Assembly (NCBI RefSeq): GCF_017349315.1
Contig: NZ_JAFMPP010000011.1
Coordinates: 79,919 to 143,918 of the forward strand
Direction: 5' to 3'
DNA from: Jiella flava
GTDB taxonomy: Bacteria; Pseudomonadota; Alphaproteobacteria; Rhizobiales; Rhizobiaceae
Length of the DNA: 64,000 nucleotides
The number at the start of each line of letters is the position of its first letter. The stretch's first letter is position 1. Positions 31,368-40,815 of the stretch are shown piece after piece. Made by a program: the position numbers and the translations under genes. Below the pieces are notes generated by a model. That model was not told the origin of the DNA. It saw only the letters and a list, made by a program, of their open reading frames with translations, and searched no databases.

Positions 31368-32666
31368 TTATTCGGCGGGCACCAGGCCTTCGTGCCCGAA
31401 CATGCCGCTTGGCTGGTCGGACCACCTCCTCTCGGCAATGCTCGTCAAAGCGGCATCGGCACTCGGCGCGGTGAGTGAGAGCATGCGCTCGGCCATCGCC
31501 GGCAGCAAAATAGCGCGGGCCTCCTGCGTGTGGAACCCGCCATTCAACTGACAAGTCATCAGCAGGAAGTTGCGATAAGCGCGAATCATCTCCGGATCCG
31601 GCTTCTGGGTGCTCGACCAGAAGTCGGCAAGCGGGCCCTGGAAGGTCAGCCCCTCGACGTCGTAGACGGCCTTGCCGAGGCATTTCACCGGGATGCCGCT
31701 CATTACCCCCTGCAGGCCACCGGTGGAATTGATGGTGATCATGCAGTTGGTTCGCTCCATCAGACCGGCGATTCCAGCTTTGCGCATGTAAACGGCGCGA
31801 TCCTGGATACCGAGCTTTTCAGTGAGGGACGCGAACATCTGGGGCAGCCGTTCGATGCCATAGTCAAGCGGGTGCTGCTTGACGACCAGAAAAGCCTCGT
31901 CGGGGGCGCTCTCGGCGAAGGATGTCAGCACCTCTTCAAGGAAGCGCGAATTGGTGCCGAAGGGCGAGTGATAGCGGATCTGACCGTCGCCGGGCTTTTG
32001 CATCAGCACGAGATAGAGGCGCGATCCCGGCTTTGCTTTATGGGCGTCGACCCGCGCGAGAGCGGCGTCCTCGTTGTGTAAGGCGCGCCAGCAATATTCG
32101 CCGATATATCCCCGCCCTTGACGAGCAACGGAGTCGCCATAGTAGCTTGAATTATAAGGTAAAATCGGCTTGAGCAGGGTGCTCCAGAGGAAGTGCCGGA
32201 TGGTATTCATCACATGCGGGCGCATGTGCACTGGGAAGGTCTTGCACGCCTGTGCCGGCGGCAGCGCCTGACTGATCACCGCGGGATCGCAGCTTAGCTC
32301 GCTGTTGCCGTTGACGCCGTTCTGAGCGAGCGTCACATGATGGGGGCGCAGATAGCCGTTTTCGAGAACCAGCCGGGTGAGATTGAGCCGCTTGGCGATG
32401 CTGAGCGCAATCCGGTTTCGGGGAAGGGTATCGTTATATGTGACGATGGTCTGGATGCCACGCGAGCGGATGACGGAGCGCAGAAAGCGTGCCCAGCTCA
32501 TGGAACGGTCCAGCATGATGCGGTTGCGGGCCGGCGTTTCCGCCCAGTCGCCGCCTTCCAGCACAATACGGTAGACCTCGGCACCCTCATCTTCCAATCG
32601 TTCCGCCAATTCACGGAAGAACTGTCCGAACGGAGCGCCGACGAACAAGATTCGCTTCGTCGGCAT
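31368..32666 (-). CDS. KpsS-like capsule polysaccharide biosynthesis protein
   Basis: 432 residues. The N-terminal LFVGAPFGQFFRELAERL and the later FLVVKQHPLDYG and INSTGGLQGVMSGIPVKCLG blocks match the capsule synthesis family of KpsS/KpsC, whose members transfer beta-Kdo to the lipid anchor of group 2 capsules. No other capsule gene is in the window, so it is an orphan here. I chose ATG at 32666 over a TTG three codons upstream. The DNA upstream is noticeably richer in A and T than the core genes, which hints at acquired DNA. Confidence 0.78.
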   Translation of the reverse strand: MPTKRILFVGAPFGQFFRELAERLEDEGAEVYRIVLEGGDWAETPARNRIMLDRSMSWARFLRSVIRSRGIQTIVTYNDTLPRNRIALSIAKRLNLTRLVLENGYLRPHHVTLAQNGVNGNSELSCDPAVISQALPPAQACKTFPVHMRPHVMNTIRHFLWSTLLKPILPYNSSYYGDSVARQGRGYIGEYCWRALHNEDAALARVDAHKAKPGSRLYLVLMQKPGDGQIRYHSPFGTNSRFLEEVLTSFAESAPDEAFLVVKQHPLDYGIERLPQMFASLTEKLGIQDRAVYMRKAGIAGLMERTNCMITINSTGGLQGVMSGIPVKCLGKAVYDVEGLTFQGPLADFWSSTQKPDPEMIRAYRNFLLMTCQLNGGFHTQEARAILLPAMAERMLSLTAPSADAALTSIAERRWSDQPSGMFGHEGLVPAE

Positions 32667-33305
32667 GGTTTGCAACGCTCCCCTCTATCCTTGCCACCGT
32701 CAGGCGTTGCGCGCCGGTGGAAGAGCTTCATTCGCGATTACTCGATCATCGACTCGGAGTCGCGCCGAAATGAGTCGAGTGTTTTAGAATCCGTCAGTTT
32801 CAACCCTATTGATGCATGGCAGCCACATTGTCGCAGTGTGGCATACAATTGCTTGCCGACATGACGTAGAATACGACCCCTCTGCCGCCGAAAAAGCCGA
32901 TGTTTGCGGCAATTGTTTGAAGGGCCGGATTCAAGCAGTTGTGTCAGAGCCACAGTTTGTCATTAAGGCTGATAGATGCTGGCTGAGAGAATAAATTCAA
33001 GGGATATGATATCCGAAAGATCCGCAGCGACGAGACTCACTTTTCGCGATGCAGCAATGCAATCCGTGAATGCGCGCCTGTTCCGGCGGGGGCGGTCATT
33101 ACCCGCCGAATCCGTCTCCTGTAAACGGCGTGAGGGTGAGCGAAACAGCCGTGGGATTTGGCAAGGACGGCCTTGGCCATTGGACACGGTTTGTGGGCTT
33201 GCCAGAGACCATCGCTGCATTGCACGACGGCGCCGTGCTTGCCGCGCCCTCGGACCGCTTCGCATCGGCCCGACGACGCTCTGTGCGACCGATTGTCTTG
33301 CGAGT
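32667..33305. other. Gene-free stretch, locally A/T-rich
   Basis: About 640 bases between the KpsS-like gene and rnd. From 32750 to 33060 base composition is clearly less GC-rich than in the flanking genes. Short frames occur on both strands, but none has a ribosome binding site together with recognisable protein features. Presumably contains the KpsS-like promoter. Confidence 0.45.
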
Positions 33306-34460
33306 TCAGTCGATCGTGAGCAGTTCGACCCGCCGGTTGCGATAGACGAGACCGGCCTTGCCGGACAAAAGCTCGAGCGCGCGCTCGCCGAAGATCTGTC
33401 GACGCCAACCGACCAGCGCGGCCACTTCGGCCGCTTCGCCTTTGGAGGCAAGTTGCTCGAGGTCGGAGGCCGACGCGATCAGCTTGCCGGCGACGCCCTC
33501 TTCCTCGACGACGATCTTCAGCAGCACCTTGAGGAACTCGACGGCGGCGGCGGTGCCTTCAGGCAGAGCCTGTGGCCGGGGAACGGGCGGCAGATTGGAC
33601 TGTGGCATGGCATGCGCCCGCTGGACGGCTGCGAGGATCTCTTTGCCGGCGGAGCTGCGCTCGAAGCCCTTGGAGAGCGTGCGCAGGCGGCCGAGTGTCT
33701 GCTCGTCGCGAGGCTGCTGCTGGGCGATCTCGTAGATCGCTTCGTCCTTCAAGATCCGGCCGCGGGGCTTGTTGCTGTCGCGCGCCTCGCGCTCCCGCCA
33801 GGCCGCCACTTCTTTCATGATCTGCAATTCGATCGGCTTTCGAACCCTGAGCTTCAGCCTCGTCCAGGCGTCGTCCGGCGCAAGGTCGTAGGTCTCGGGG
33901 TTCGCCAAAAGCGCCATCTCCTCGGCGAGGAAGTCGTAGCGCCCGGTCGTATCGAGCCGGTTGCGCAAGGCGAGATAGACGTCGCGCAGATGGGTGACGT
34001 CAGCGAGCGCGTAGGTCAGCTGCTTGTCCGTCAGCGGACGACGACGCCAGTCGGTAAAACGCGACGTCTTGTCGATCCGCGCATTGGTCAACCGGGCGAC
34101 CAGCTGATCATAGGCGATCGATTCCCCAAAGCCGCAGACCATCGCGGCGATCTGGGTATCGAACAGCGGCTCCGGCACCTGGCCGGCGAGCTTGTAGAGG
34201 ATCTCGATGTCCTGGCGTGCGGCGTGAAAGACCTTCACCACGGAGGTGTTGGCCATCAGCACGAACAGGGGCGACATGTCGATGCCTGGGGCGAGTGGGT
34301 CGATGATCACGCCTTCGTCCGGCGAGGCCATCTGGATCAGGCACAGCTCTGGCCAGAAGGTCGTCTCGCGAATGAACTCGGTATCGACCGTAACGAAATC
34401 GGACGTCGCGAATGTCTGGCAGGTCTCTGCGAGATCCGCGGTGGTCGTGATGAGATGCAT
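33306..34460 (-). CDS. rnd: Ribonuclease D
   Basis: 384 residues. The DEDD exonuclease motifs are VDTEFIRE near the N-terminus, FHAARQDIEIL in the middle and YALADVTHL further on, with the HRDC domain in the C-terminal half (REREARDSNKPRGRILKDEA). The enzyme trims tRNA 3' ends. It starts at ATG 34460 and is monocistronic. Confidence 0.94.
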   Translation of the reverse strand: MHLITTTADLAETCQTFATSDFVTVDTEFIRETTFWPELCLIQMASPDEGVIIDPLAPGIDMSPLFVLMANTSVVKVFHAARQDIEILYKLAGQVPEPLFDTQIAAMVCGFGESIAYDQLVARLTNARIDKTSRFTDWRRRPLTDKQLTYALADVTHLRDVYLALRNRLDTTGRYDFLAEEMALLANPETYDLAPDDAWTRLKLRVRKPIELQIMKEVAAWREREARDSNKPRGRILKDEAIYEIAQQQPRDEQTLGRLRTLSKGFERSSAGKEILAAVQRAHAMPQSNLPPVPRPQALPEGTAAAVEFLKVLLKIVVEEEGVAGKLIASASDLEQLASKGEAAEVAALVGWRRQIFGERALELLSGKAGLVYRNRRVELLTID

Positions 34461-34834
34461 AACGTCTCTTTAGCCTGAAGCATTGCCCCAGTGAAAGCGT
34501 CTTCTTAAACGCGATTGGGTGATCGTTGGCTGATCCTTTCCTCGCCCGGCGTGCGGCGCAAGCCTCGTTCGCACCACCGGGCGTTATCAAAGGCCTTGGT
34601 GCGAGTGACGCTGCGCACGCCGGCGCTCACGCCCTTGACGCGGTCGAGTCGGAAGCGGAAACATCGCTCACGAAATTTGCCAGGGCATTGGCCGCGCAAA
34701 GACGGTTCGATTTGCCGCTGCTGAGGATGCTTTTGGAGCAAGCAGACAGAGGGTTTCGGGGCGTCCAATCGGCGCCTCCGGCGCTTTGCAAGACAATCAT
34801 CGCGTCAGTTTTTGTGACGCGGCAGGAGTGCCCC

Positions 34835-35077
34835 ATGAAGACGATCTTCGTTCAGTTCAAGTGCCGGCCGGGCATGGCCTATCAGGTGGCCGACGAGCTG
34901 GTGCTCGAAGTTCAGGAAATTTCAGAAGTCTTCTCGACCTCCGGCCACTACGATCTCATCGCTAAATTCTATCTGGCGGACGATCAGGATATCGGGCGCT
35001 TCGTCACCGAACGTCTGCAGGTGCTGGAAGGCGTGGCCGACACCTTCACTCTCGTCGCCTTCAAAGCCTTCACCTGA
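34835..35077 (+). CDS. Stand-alone Lrp/AsnC ligand-binding (RAM) domain protein
   Basis: 80 residues that form just the alpha-beta ligand-binding half of an Lrp/AsnC regulator: TIFVQFKCRPGMAYQVADEL, then ISEVFSTSGHYDLIAKFYL and ending in DTFTLVAFKAF. No helix-turn-helix is present. ATG at 34835 follows GGCAGGAG; the frame is open upstream but does not encode a DNA-binding domain. Such solo domains bind small molecules, often amino acids, and may modulate full-length Lrp proteins. The 370-base gap before it shows no gene. Confidence 0.8.
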   Translation: MKTIFVQFKCRPGMAYQVADELVLEVQEISEVFSTSGHYDLIAKFYLADDQDIGRFVTERLQVLEGVADTFTLVAFKAFT

Positions 35078-35108
35078 GAATCATCGCCGGGAGGGGTTGT
35101 CAGCTCCG

Positions 35109-36254
35109 TCAGCTGAGACTGGGCCAGACACGGTTGCGACCGGCTTGTTTGGCCTCGTAGAGCGCCCGGTCAGCGTCGGCAATCAGGCTGTCCTGCATGC
35201 CGGGACGCAGGCGGCTGGCCATCGCCCCGATGCTCACCGTCACCCGTGTCGCGCCGTCGGCGTGGAGGATCGTCAGCTGTTCCACCTCGCAGCGGATCCG
35301 CTCGGCGATCATCAGCGCCTCAGCCAGCGAGGTCGCCGGGAGGAGGATAAGGAATTCCTCGCCGCCAAAGCGGATCACCAGATCGTCCTTGCTGCGGACC
35401 GCGTCGAGCAGCACCCGGGCGACCCGCCGCAGGCATTGGTCGCCGGTCAGATGGCCGTTCTCGTCGTTGAAGCGTTTGAAATGATCGACGTCGATCATCA
35501 GGATGGCCGCGAACTCGTCGGTCTCAGCGTTGCAGATCCTGGCAAAGGCGGTGTCGAGCCGGCGCCGGTTGTACAGCCCGGTCAGCGCGTCGCGCTCGGC
35601 GGCCGTCTGCGCGCTCTCGAAGCGCAGTTGCTCCTGCAGTCGCCGCAGAAATCCATGGCGCGCATCGCGTTGCATCTGCAGATTACAAGACAGGGATAGA
35701 TAGGCCGTCGCCGCGACTGCCATGATGCCGACGACAAGGACCGGCACCGGCGCCCGAGCGATCAGCAGCGCGCTGACATAGATCAGCAGTGCGACGGCGC
35801 TGGCGATGATGGCCTGGTCGTATTCGATCCGGAACAACAGGTTCATATACATCAGCACGAGGATCGCCAGGTACTGATAATGCTGGGCGGCGCTGCCGGT
35901 ATTGAGAGTGTAGATCACCATGATCTGGGCGCAGATCGCGAGTGGGCCGAGCGCGACGCACAGGTCGCGCTTGCGTAGCGACCAGCGATCGCGCAGGCCG
36001 AGCGACGACACGACGATGATCGGCGAGACGAAAAGCAGATGAATCGCCACGCTGAGCCAGAATGTTGCCGGCAGTAGCACATAGTCGACGACGAGGAAGA
36101 CATTATAGCAGACAAGAGAGGGGACGATCAGCGCCTGAATCAAGCGCCTTCGATAACGCAACCGGTAGGCGTCATAAGCGGCTTCGATTTCCGGTGGAAA
36201 GGGGCCGCGATAGGCTCGCCCGGAAATCAGTTGCTCGACTTCAACAAGGTCCAT
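35109..36254 (-). CDS. Membrane-bound diguanylate cyclase (GGDEF)
   Basis: 381 residues. A membrane sensor with about five to six helices occupies residues 40-195. The C-terminal cyclase domain carries FGGEEFLILLP, so the active site is GGEEF, and MIDVDHFKRFNDENGH for metal and substrate. It should make cyclic di-GMP in response to a signal sensed by the membrane part. No EAL domain. The start at ATG 36254 begins MDLVEVEQLISGRAYRG. Monocistronic by spacing. Confidence 0.9.
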   Translation of the reverse strand: MDLVEVEQLISGRAYRGPFPPEIEAAYDAYRLRYRRRLIQALIVPSLVCYNVFLVVDYVLLPATFWLSVAIHLLFVSPIIVVSSLGLRDRWSLRKRDLCVALGPLAICAQIMVIYTLNTGSAAQHYQYLAILVLMYMNLLFRIEYDQAIIASAVALLIYVSALLIARAPVPVLVVGIMAVAATAYLSLSCNLQMQRDARHGFLRRLQEQLRFESAQTAAERDALTGLYNRRRLDTAFARICNAETDEFAAILMIDVDHFKRFNDENGHLTGDQCLRRVARVLLDAVRSKDDLVIRFGGEEFLILLPATSLAEALMIAERIRCEVEQLTILHADGATRVTVSIGAMASRLRPGMQDSLIADADRALYEAKQAGRNRVWPSLS

Positions 36255-36358
36255 CGGCGCTCGTGCCTTTTCTCAGAAGCGATCATGGAATCTGCTGAAT
36301 TAACGCGGGTTTTGGCGATTCGATCAAAATTTTCGGATGCCTGTTATGCGCTGAAATG

Positions 36359-36392
36359 ATTCGGGCGCCAGCCTGCCGGCCGGCGCCCGAAT
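36359..36392. terminator. Probable hairpin terminator between cyclase and porin genes
   Basis: ATTCGGGCGCC pairs perfectly with GGCGCCCGAAT around a 12-base loop. It lies 55 bases past the stop of the leftward porin gene. The downstream T-run is weak (AATCATTT on the minus strand), so termination is likely but not certain. Confidence 0.5.
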
Positions 36393-36447
36393 CACAAATC
36401 AGTGGATATTGTGCCCGCTGCCCCGTCGGACAATGCGGTGGAGAAAA

Positions 36448-37263
36448 CTACCACAACGAGTAGCGAAGACCAGCCTGGATGATGTGGCGCTTGAAGCCGT
36501 TGTCGTCGATCGCGATGCCGAGTGCGTCGCCATTGGCGGTGGTGCCGGTGATTTTGGTCACGCCGGCGCCGCGAACGTCGGTGAAGCGATAGCCGAGATC
36601 GAATTTGAGATTCGGCGAGATATCGTAGGACACGCCGGCCATCAGCGAATAGGCAAACCGCCAGTCCGCGCTGTTTTCCGTGTTGACCGTGTAGGTCGAT
36701 CCGCAGGAGCTGCCGCCGTAGACGCAGCTCGCTTCATAGGCGAGGTGAACGGCGCCCGCGCCGGCGCCGACATAAGGCGTGAAGCCGGCATAGGTGCCGA
36801 GATCGACATAGGCGTTGGCCATCACCTGCCACGCCGTCACATCGGTGCCGACCACGGAATTGACCTGCGGAAAATTCGCGGCGTCGAGGTGATCCTTCCA
36901 GTATCCGCCGGTCACGTCGGCGCGGAGATAATCGGTGAACTGGTAGCCGATGCCGCCGCTGAAGATCGCGCTGTTGGCGAGCGACACGTCATCGGAGGTG
37001 CCGGAAAAGTCGTTCCGCGTGGTGGTCGTGCCATTGACCGTGACTTGGTAGAGGTCATAGCTCGTCGGCAGATGGCTTTTGAACTGGTAGCCGACATCGC
37101 CACGCAGGTACCACCCCGTGCCGATCTCGACCGGCTGCAGCTCTGGAACATCCTGGTAGACCGGCGTGTCGTAAAGCGGCGGAAGATCCGCCGCCATCGC
37201 CGCATTGCTCTGTGAAACGAGGGTCGCGGCGGCGATCGCCCCGATCCAATGGACCATCTTCAT
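36448..37263 (-). CDS. Outer membrane beta-barrel protein
   Basis: 271 residues. Signal peptide MKMVHWIGAIAAATLVSQSN ending at AMA, followed by ADLPPLYDTPVYQ. The mature part shows alternating beta strands (GWYLRGDVGYQFKS, AIFSGGIGYQFTDYLRADV, FTPYVGAGAGAVHLAYE) and ends in RHIIQAGLRYSLW, a typical outer-membrane C-terminus. It belongs to the rhizobial Omp25/31-like group but is distinct from the protein at 16863. A disulfide between the two Cys in the ASCVYGGSSCGS loop is possible. Start ATG 37263 with AGGGGAAC upstream. Confidence 0.85.
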   Translation of the reverse strand: MKMVHWIGAIAAATLVSQSNAAMAADLPPLYDTPVYQDVPELQPVEIGTGWYLRGDVGYQFKSHLPTSYDLYQVTVNGTTTTRNDFSGTSDDVSLANSAIFSGGIGYQFTDYLRADVTGGYWKDHLDAANFPQVNSVVGTDVTAWQVMANAYVDLGTYAGFTPYVGAGAGAVHLAYEASCVYGGSSCGSTYTVNTENSADWRFAYSLMAGVSYDISPNLKFDLGYRFTDVRGAGVTKITGTTANGDALGIAIDDNGFKRHIIQAGLRYSLW

Positions 37264-37466
37264 CGGTTTTGTTCCCCTGCCGTCCGGCCTGATCTCAAAT
37301 TTGTCAGCGCATCGTCGGCTCGGCTGGCGAATGGCGTCTCGCCGTTGCAACGATTGCGATGCGACATGCGACGCACATTGCCGTCGCCAGCTTGACCGGA
37401 ACTGTCGCAGGGAAGGGTTAATGCTCCATTAACCCTGTCTCTTAACCAATTGGCGGCCCCGACCGC

Positions 37467-39107
37467 TCAGCGTGCGGCGGCGGCTTCCGCTTCTGCCGTT
37501 GCCTGTTCGCGAAAGACGCGGCGCATGATCTTGCCGCTGGTGGTGAGCGGCATCTCCGCGACGAAGGCGATTTCGCGAGGATATTCGTGGGCCGACAAAC
37601 GCGCCCGTACGAAGGCCTGGATCTCGGCGGCGATCGCGACGCTGGCAAGCGCCGGATTGTTGAGGCACACATAGGCCTTGACGATTTCGGTGCGCAGCGG
37701 ATCGGGCTTGCCAACGACCGCGGCGAGCTTGACCGCCGGATGGGCAACGAGGCAGCTTTCGACTTCACCCGGCCCGATGCGATAGCCGGCCGAGGTGATG
37801 ATGTCGTCGTCGCGGCCGAGAAAGGCGACATAGCCCTCGCCATCCATCACCGCCTGATCGCCGGTCAGCAGCCAATCGCCGGAAAATTTTGCCTTCGTCG
37901 CTTTCGGATCCTGCCAATAGTTGAGGAACATCACCGGATCGGGCGCCTTGACGGCGATGGTTCCGGGCGTGCCCGCCGGAACCTTTGCGCCGTCGGCGTC
38001 GAGCAGCGCCACCTGGTGGCCGGGGACCGCTTTGCCGATCGCGCCGGCGCGCGAGACGCCGGCGGCGACGGACGAGCCGAGCACCATGTTGCATTCGGTC
38101 TGGCCGTAAAATTCGTTGACCGTCAGGCTGAGCGTCTCGCGGGCCCAGGCGAAGGTCGCGGCCGGCAGACTCTCGCCGGCCGAAGCGATGGTCCGCAGAG
38201 CAAGATCGCGCGCGGCGTCCTCGTCTGTTGCGGCGGCCAGCATCCGCAGCGCCGTCGCCGGCAGAAAGGCATTGCGCACCTTCTGCCGGGCCATCAGCCG
38301 ATAGGCCTCCTCGGCCCGAAACCGCTCGGCGGAAAACACCACCTGGACGCCGAGCTGCAAGGACGGCAGCAAGACGTTCAGCAACCCGCCGGCCCAGGCC
38401 CAGTCGGATGGCGTGTAGATCCGGTCGCCGGCCCGCGGGTAATCGTCGTGGTGAAAGCGGATGCCCGGCAGGTGGCCGAGCAGCACCCGGTGGCCGTGCA
38501 GCGCGCCCTTCGGCGGCCCGGTGGTCCCGGAGGTAAAGATGATCAGCGCCGGGTCGTCGGGGCCGGTCGCCGCCATTTCCAGGCGAGGCGGCGTCTCGCG
38601 GATCAGGCGGTCGAAATCGATCGGCCCGCCGTTTTGATGCTGCTCGGCGCCGACGACAATGACGCTTTCAAGCGTTGGTAAGGCATGACGGATGCCGCTG
38701 AAGGTCTCCAGCCCCTCGCGATGCAGCACCGCGAGCTTGGCGCCCGATGCCACCAGGCGGAAATGCAGCGCCTCCGGGCCGAAGCGCATCGCCAGCGGCA
38801 CGGCGATGGCCCCGAGCCGATAGACGGCGAGATGGGCGATGACGGTCGCAAAACTCTGGGGCAGGACGATCGCCACCCGGTCGCCGGCGACAACGCCGCG
38901 GGCGGCGATCGCCGCGGCAAGCCGCCGCGAAATGTCAGCCAGTGCGCCGTAGGTCATGGTGCGGGCCGGCTGTTCGCCGCGATCCTCAATCAGGCAGATC
39001 CGGTCCGGTTCCTGGCGCGCCCAAGCGTCGGCGACGGCTTCGGCAATGTTGAAACGAGCCGGCAGATTCCAGGCGAAACCGGCATAGAGCGCCTCATAGC
39101 TCTGCAT
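37467..39107 (-). CDS. AMP-forming acyl-CoA synthetase (acetyl-CoA synthetase-like)
   Basis: 546 residues of the ANL superfamily. The ATP loop is IIFTSGTTGPPKGALHGH, with NEFYGQTECNMV, WLLTGDQAVMD and the C-terminal Lys in TTSGKIMRR that is used in adenylation. Similar proteins in alphaproteobacteria are annotated as medium-chain or acetate-type synthetases; the acyl chain is not evident. I chose ATG at 39107 over a TTG five codons earlier. Monocistronic. Confidence 0.87.
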   Translation of the reverse strand: MQSYEALYAGFAWNLPARFNIAEAVADAWARQEPDRICLIEDRGEQPARTMTYGALADISRRLAAAIAARGVVAGDRVAIVLPQSFATVIAHLAVYRLGAIAVPLAMRFGPEALHFRLVASGAKLAVLHREGLETFSGIRHALPTLESVIVVGAEQHQNGGPIDFDRLIRETPPRLEMAATGPDDPALIIFTSGTTGPPKGALHGHRVLLGHLPGIRFHHDDYPRAGDRIYTPSDWAWAGGLLNVLLPSLQLGVQVVFSAERFRAEEAYRLMARQKVRNAFLPATALRMLAAATDEDAARDLALRTIASAGESLPAATFAWARETLSLTVNEFYGQTECNMVLGSSVAAGVSRAGAIGKAVPGHQVALLDADGAKVPAGTPGTIAVKAPDPVMFLNYWQDPKATKAKFSGDWLLTGDQAVMDGEGYVAFLGRDDDIITSAGYRIGPGEVESCLVAHPAVKLAAVVGKPDPLRTEIVKAYVCLNNPALASVAIAAEIQAFVRARLSAHEYPREIAFVAEMPLTTSGKIMRRVFREQATAEAEAAAAR

Positions 39108-39217
39108 CGCGGTCTCCTTCAATTATAGGATGTCGGCGCCTTCACGTGGATCCGCGCGCAGGATGCCGATCCGTCTTAAGCGCAGACGATCAAAAAGGCG
39201 AACGGTGCGAGCGGGGG

Positions 39218-40690
39218 TCAGATCGCCAGCGGCGGCGTGCGGCCGCGCATTTCCAGCTCCCATTCCGCCGTCCAGCCCCGATCGTTGCGAGCAACGACGA
39301 GATAGTTGCGCTCGCTGGCATAGGTGGTTGGATAGTCCGGCAATGCGCGGATGCGGATCTTGCGGCCTTTCAGCGGGCTTTCGCCGAAGCGGGCGAGCAG
39401 ACCGAGGACGACCGGATAGGCCTTGTTTGGCGCCGGATGGGCGATGCCGGAGGCGACCAGCTGATGCAGGATGCCGCCGGCCTTGAGGCGCATCTCGCCG
39501 CGTGTCGCCAGATGGATCTCACCGGACAGCACGGTCAGCGCGCCGTGGCCGCTCTCTGGCCAGCTCGCGAGCTTTGCCAGAAAGCGCCGCCATTCGACGC
39601 GGTGGGTGCGGCTTTGCCACTGGTCGCGCAGATCGTCCTCATACTCGTTGGTGCGCGGCAGGGCGTCGGCGATAAATTCCGCCCAGCTGAGCCGAGGCCC
39701 GAGAGCGGGAACGCTCGACATGACGAAAATGCGGTCGCCGTGCGGCGTCGCGTCGAAGGCGGCATCGAGCATCGCCCAGCCGTTCTCGCCCATCACCCGC
39801 TCCAGCCGCCGCTCGCTGCGCAGATCCGGCGCGATGATCGACAGGCCGGGATAGCGGACGACGATGCCGAGATTGCTGCCGGTCTTGTCCGAAACGATGG
39901 CGGGCATGGTGTCGGGACGGGTCGCCAGCTGAAAGACCAGGAACATCTCACGCGCCGCCGCGAAGATTGCCCGGCCGATGGGGCTGTCCAGCATTTCCGG
40001 CGGATGGCTGCCCCAGCCGTCGATGATGTCGTGGTCGTCCCACATCATGATCGAGGGGACATGCGCGGCGAGGCTGGCGAAAGCCGGCCGGGAATAGGTG
40101 ATCAGATAGCGCTCGAAATAGAAGCGGCGAAGCGCCTCGCCGATCTCCTCCGTCAGCGGCACGATGCCTCGCTCGGTCTTGGCAAGCGCAGCCCAGCGCT
40201 CGACCTCGGGATGGCAATGCAGCACGTCGTCGGCATAAAGCTGGTCGCCGCCCTGCAGCAATAGGGTGAAGGGATCGCGATGCTGCTCGTCGGCCAGAAG
40301 CTGCCAGACGGCGTCGCGCTCCGTCAGCGGGCGGTCAAGATCGTGCGCTTCCTGGCCGTTGCAGGAGACATAGGCGATCCGCATGGGCGCCGTCGCCGGC
40401 GAGGTGACGCGGAAGGTGTCGCCATCGACCGTGTAGGTGCCGACCGTGCCGCTCGGCAGGGTGAAGTTGTAGGCGTGGACGGTGCGGCCGAAGGCGGTGA
40501 GCAGCGAAACAGCCTCGACCGGACGGTTTTCGGCGGCGAGCGCTGGCGGCGGCGCATCGTCGGGGCATACGACGAGGGCGCGCAGGCGATCATCCTGACC
40601 GTCGCCGCCCAAGGCGAACAGAATCGGGCCTGTGCCGGCCGGCGACAGGGTCTGCGGCGCTCCGGCTGCTTCACCTCGGGATGTTGCCAT
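39218..40690 (-). CDS. PhoD-like alkaline phosphatase D family protein
   Basis: 490 residues. Metallophosphatase motifs are present: RIAYVSCNGQE, LLLQGGDQLYADD, MMWDDHDIIDGWG and VLSGEIHLATRG, all in the order of PhoD-like phosphatases. There is no signal peptide, so unlike secreted PhoD it is probably cytoplasmic. The substrate is not evident. ATG at 40690. Confidence 0.82.
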   Translation of the reverse strand: MATSRGEAAGAPQTLSPAGTGPILFALGGDGQDDRLRALVVCPDDAPPPALAAENRPVEAVSLLTAFGRTVHAYNFTLPSGTVGTYTVDGDTFRVTSPATAPMRIAYVSCNGQEAHDLDRPLTERDAVWQLLADEQHRDPFTLLLQGGDQLYADDVLHCHPEVERWAALAKTERGIVPLTEEIGEALRRFYFERYLITYSRPAFASLAAHVPSIMMWDDHDIIDGWGSHPPEMLDSPIGRAIFAAAREMFLVFQLATRPDTMPAIVSDKTGSNLGIVVRYPGLSIIAPDLRSERRLERVMGENGWAMLDAAFDATPHGDRIFVMSSVPALGPRLSWAEFIADALPRTNEYEDDLRDQWQSRTHRVEWRRFLAKLASWPESGHGALTVLSGEIHLATRGEMRLKAGGILHQLVASGIAHPAPNKAYPVVLGLLARFGESPLKGRKIRIRALPDYPTTYASERNYLVVARNDRGWTAEWELEMRGRTPPLAI

Positions 40691-40815
40691 TGATACGCCT
40701 TCGTCCCACCCGCCTATGCCTGCCGCATGGGCAGGCTGAGAGCATCGGGCCTCAGATATAGGCCCGCAGTCCGTCTTGGCAGGGGGCGAAGCGACGAGGA
40801 CGCGTCAGGCGCGGC

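Noticed and set aside
32738..32953. Short minus-strand frame upstream of the KpsS-like gene
   Set aside because: 71 residues without a ribosome binding site, recognisable domain or neighbours to support it.
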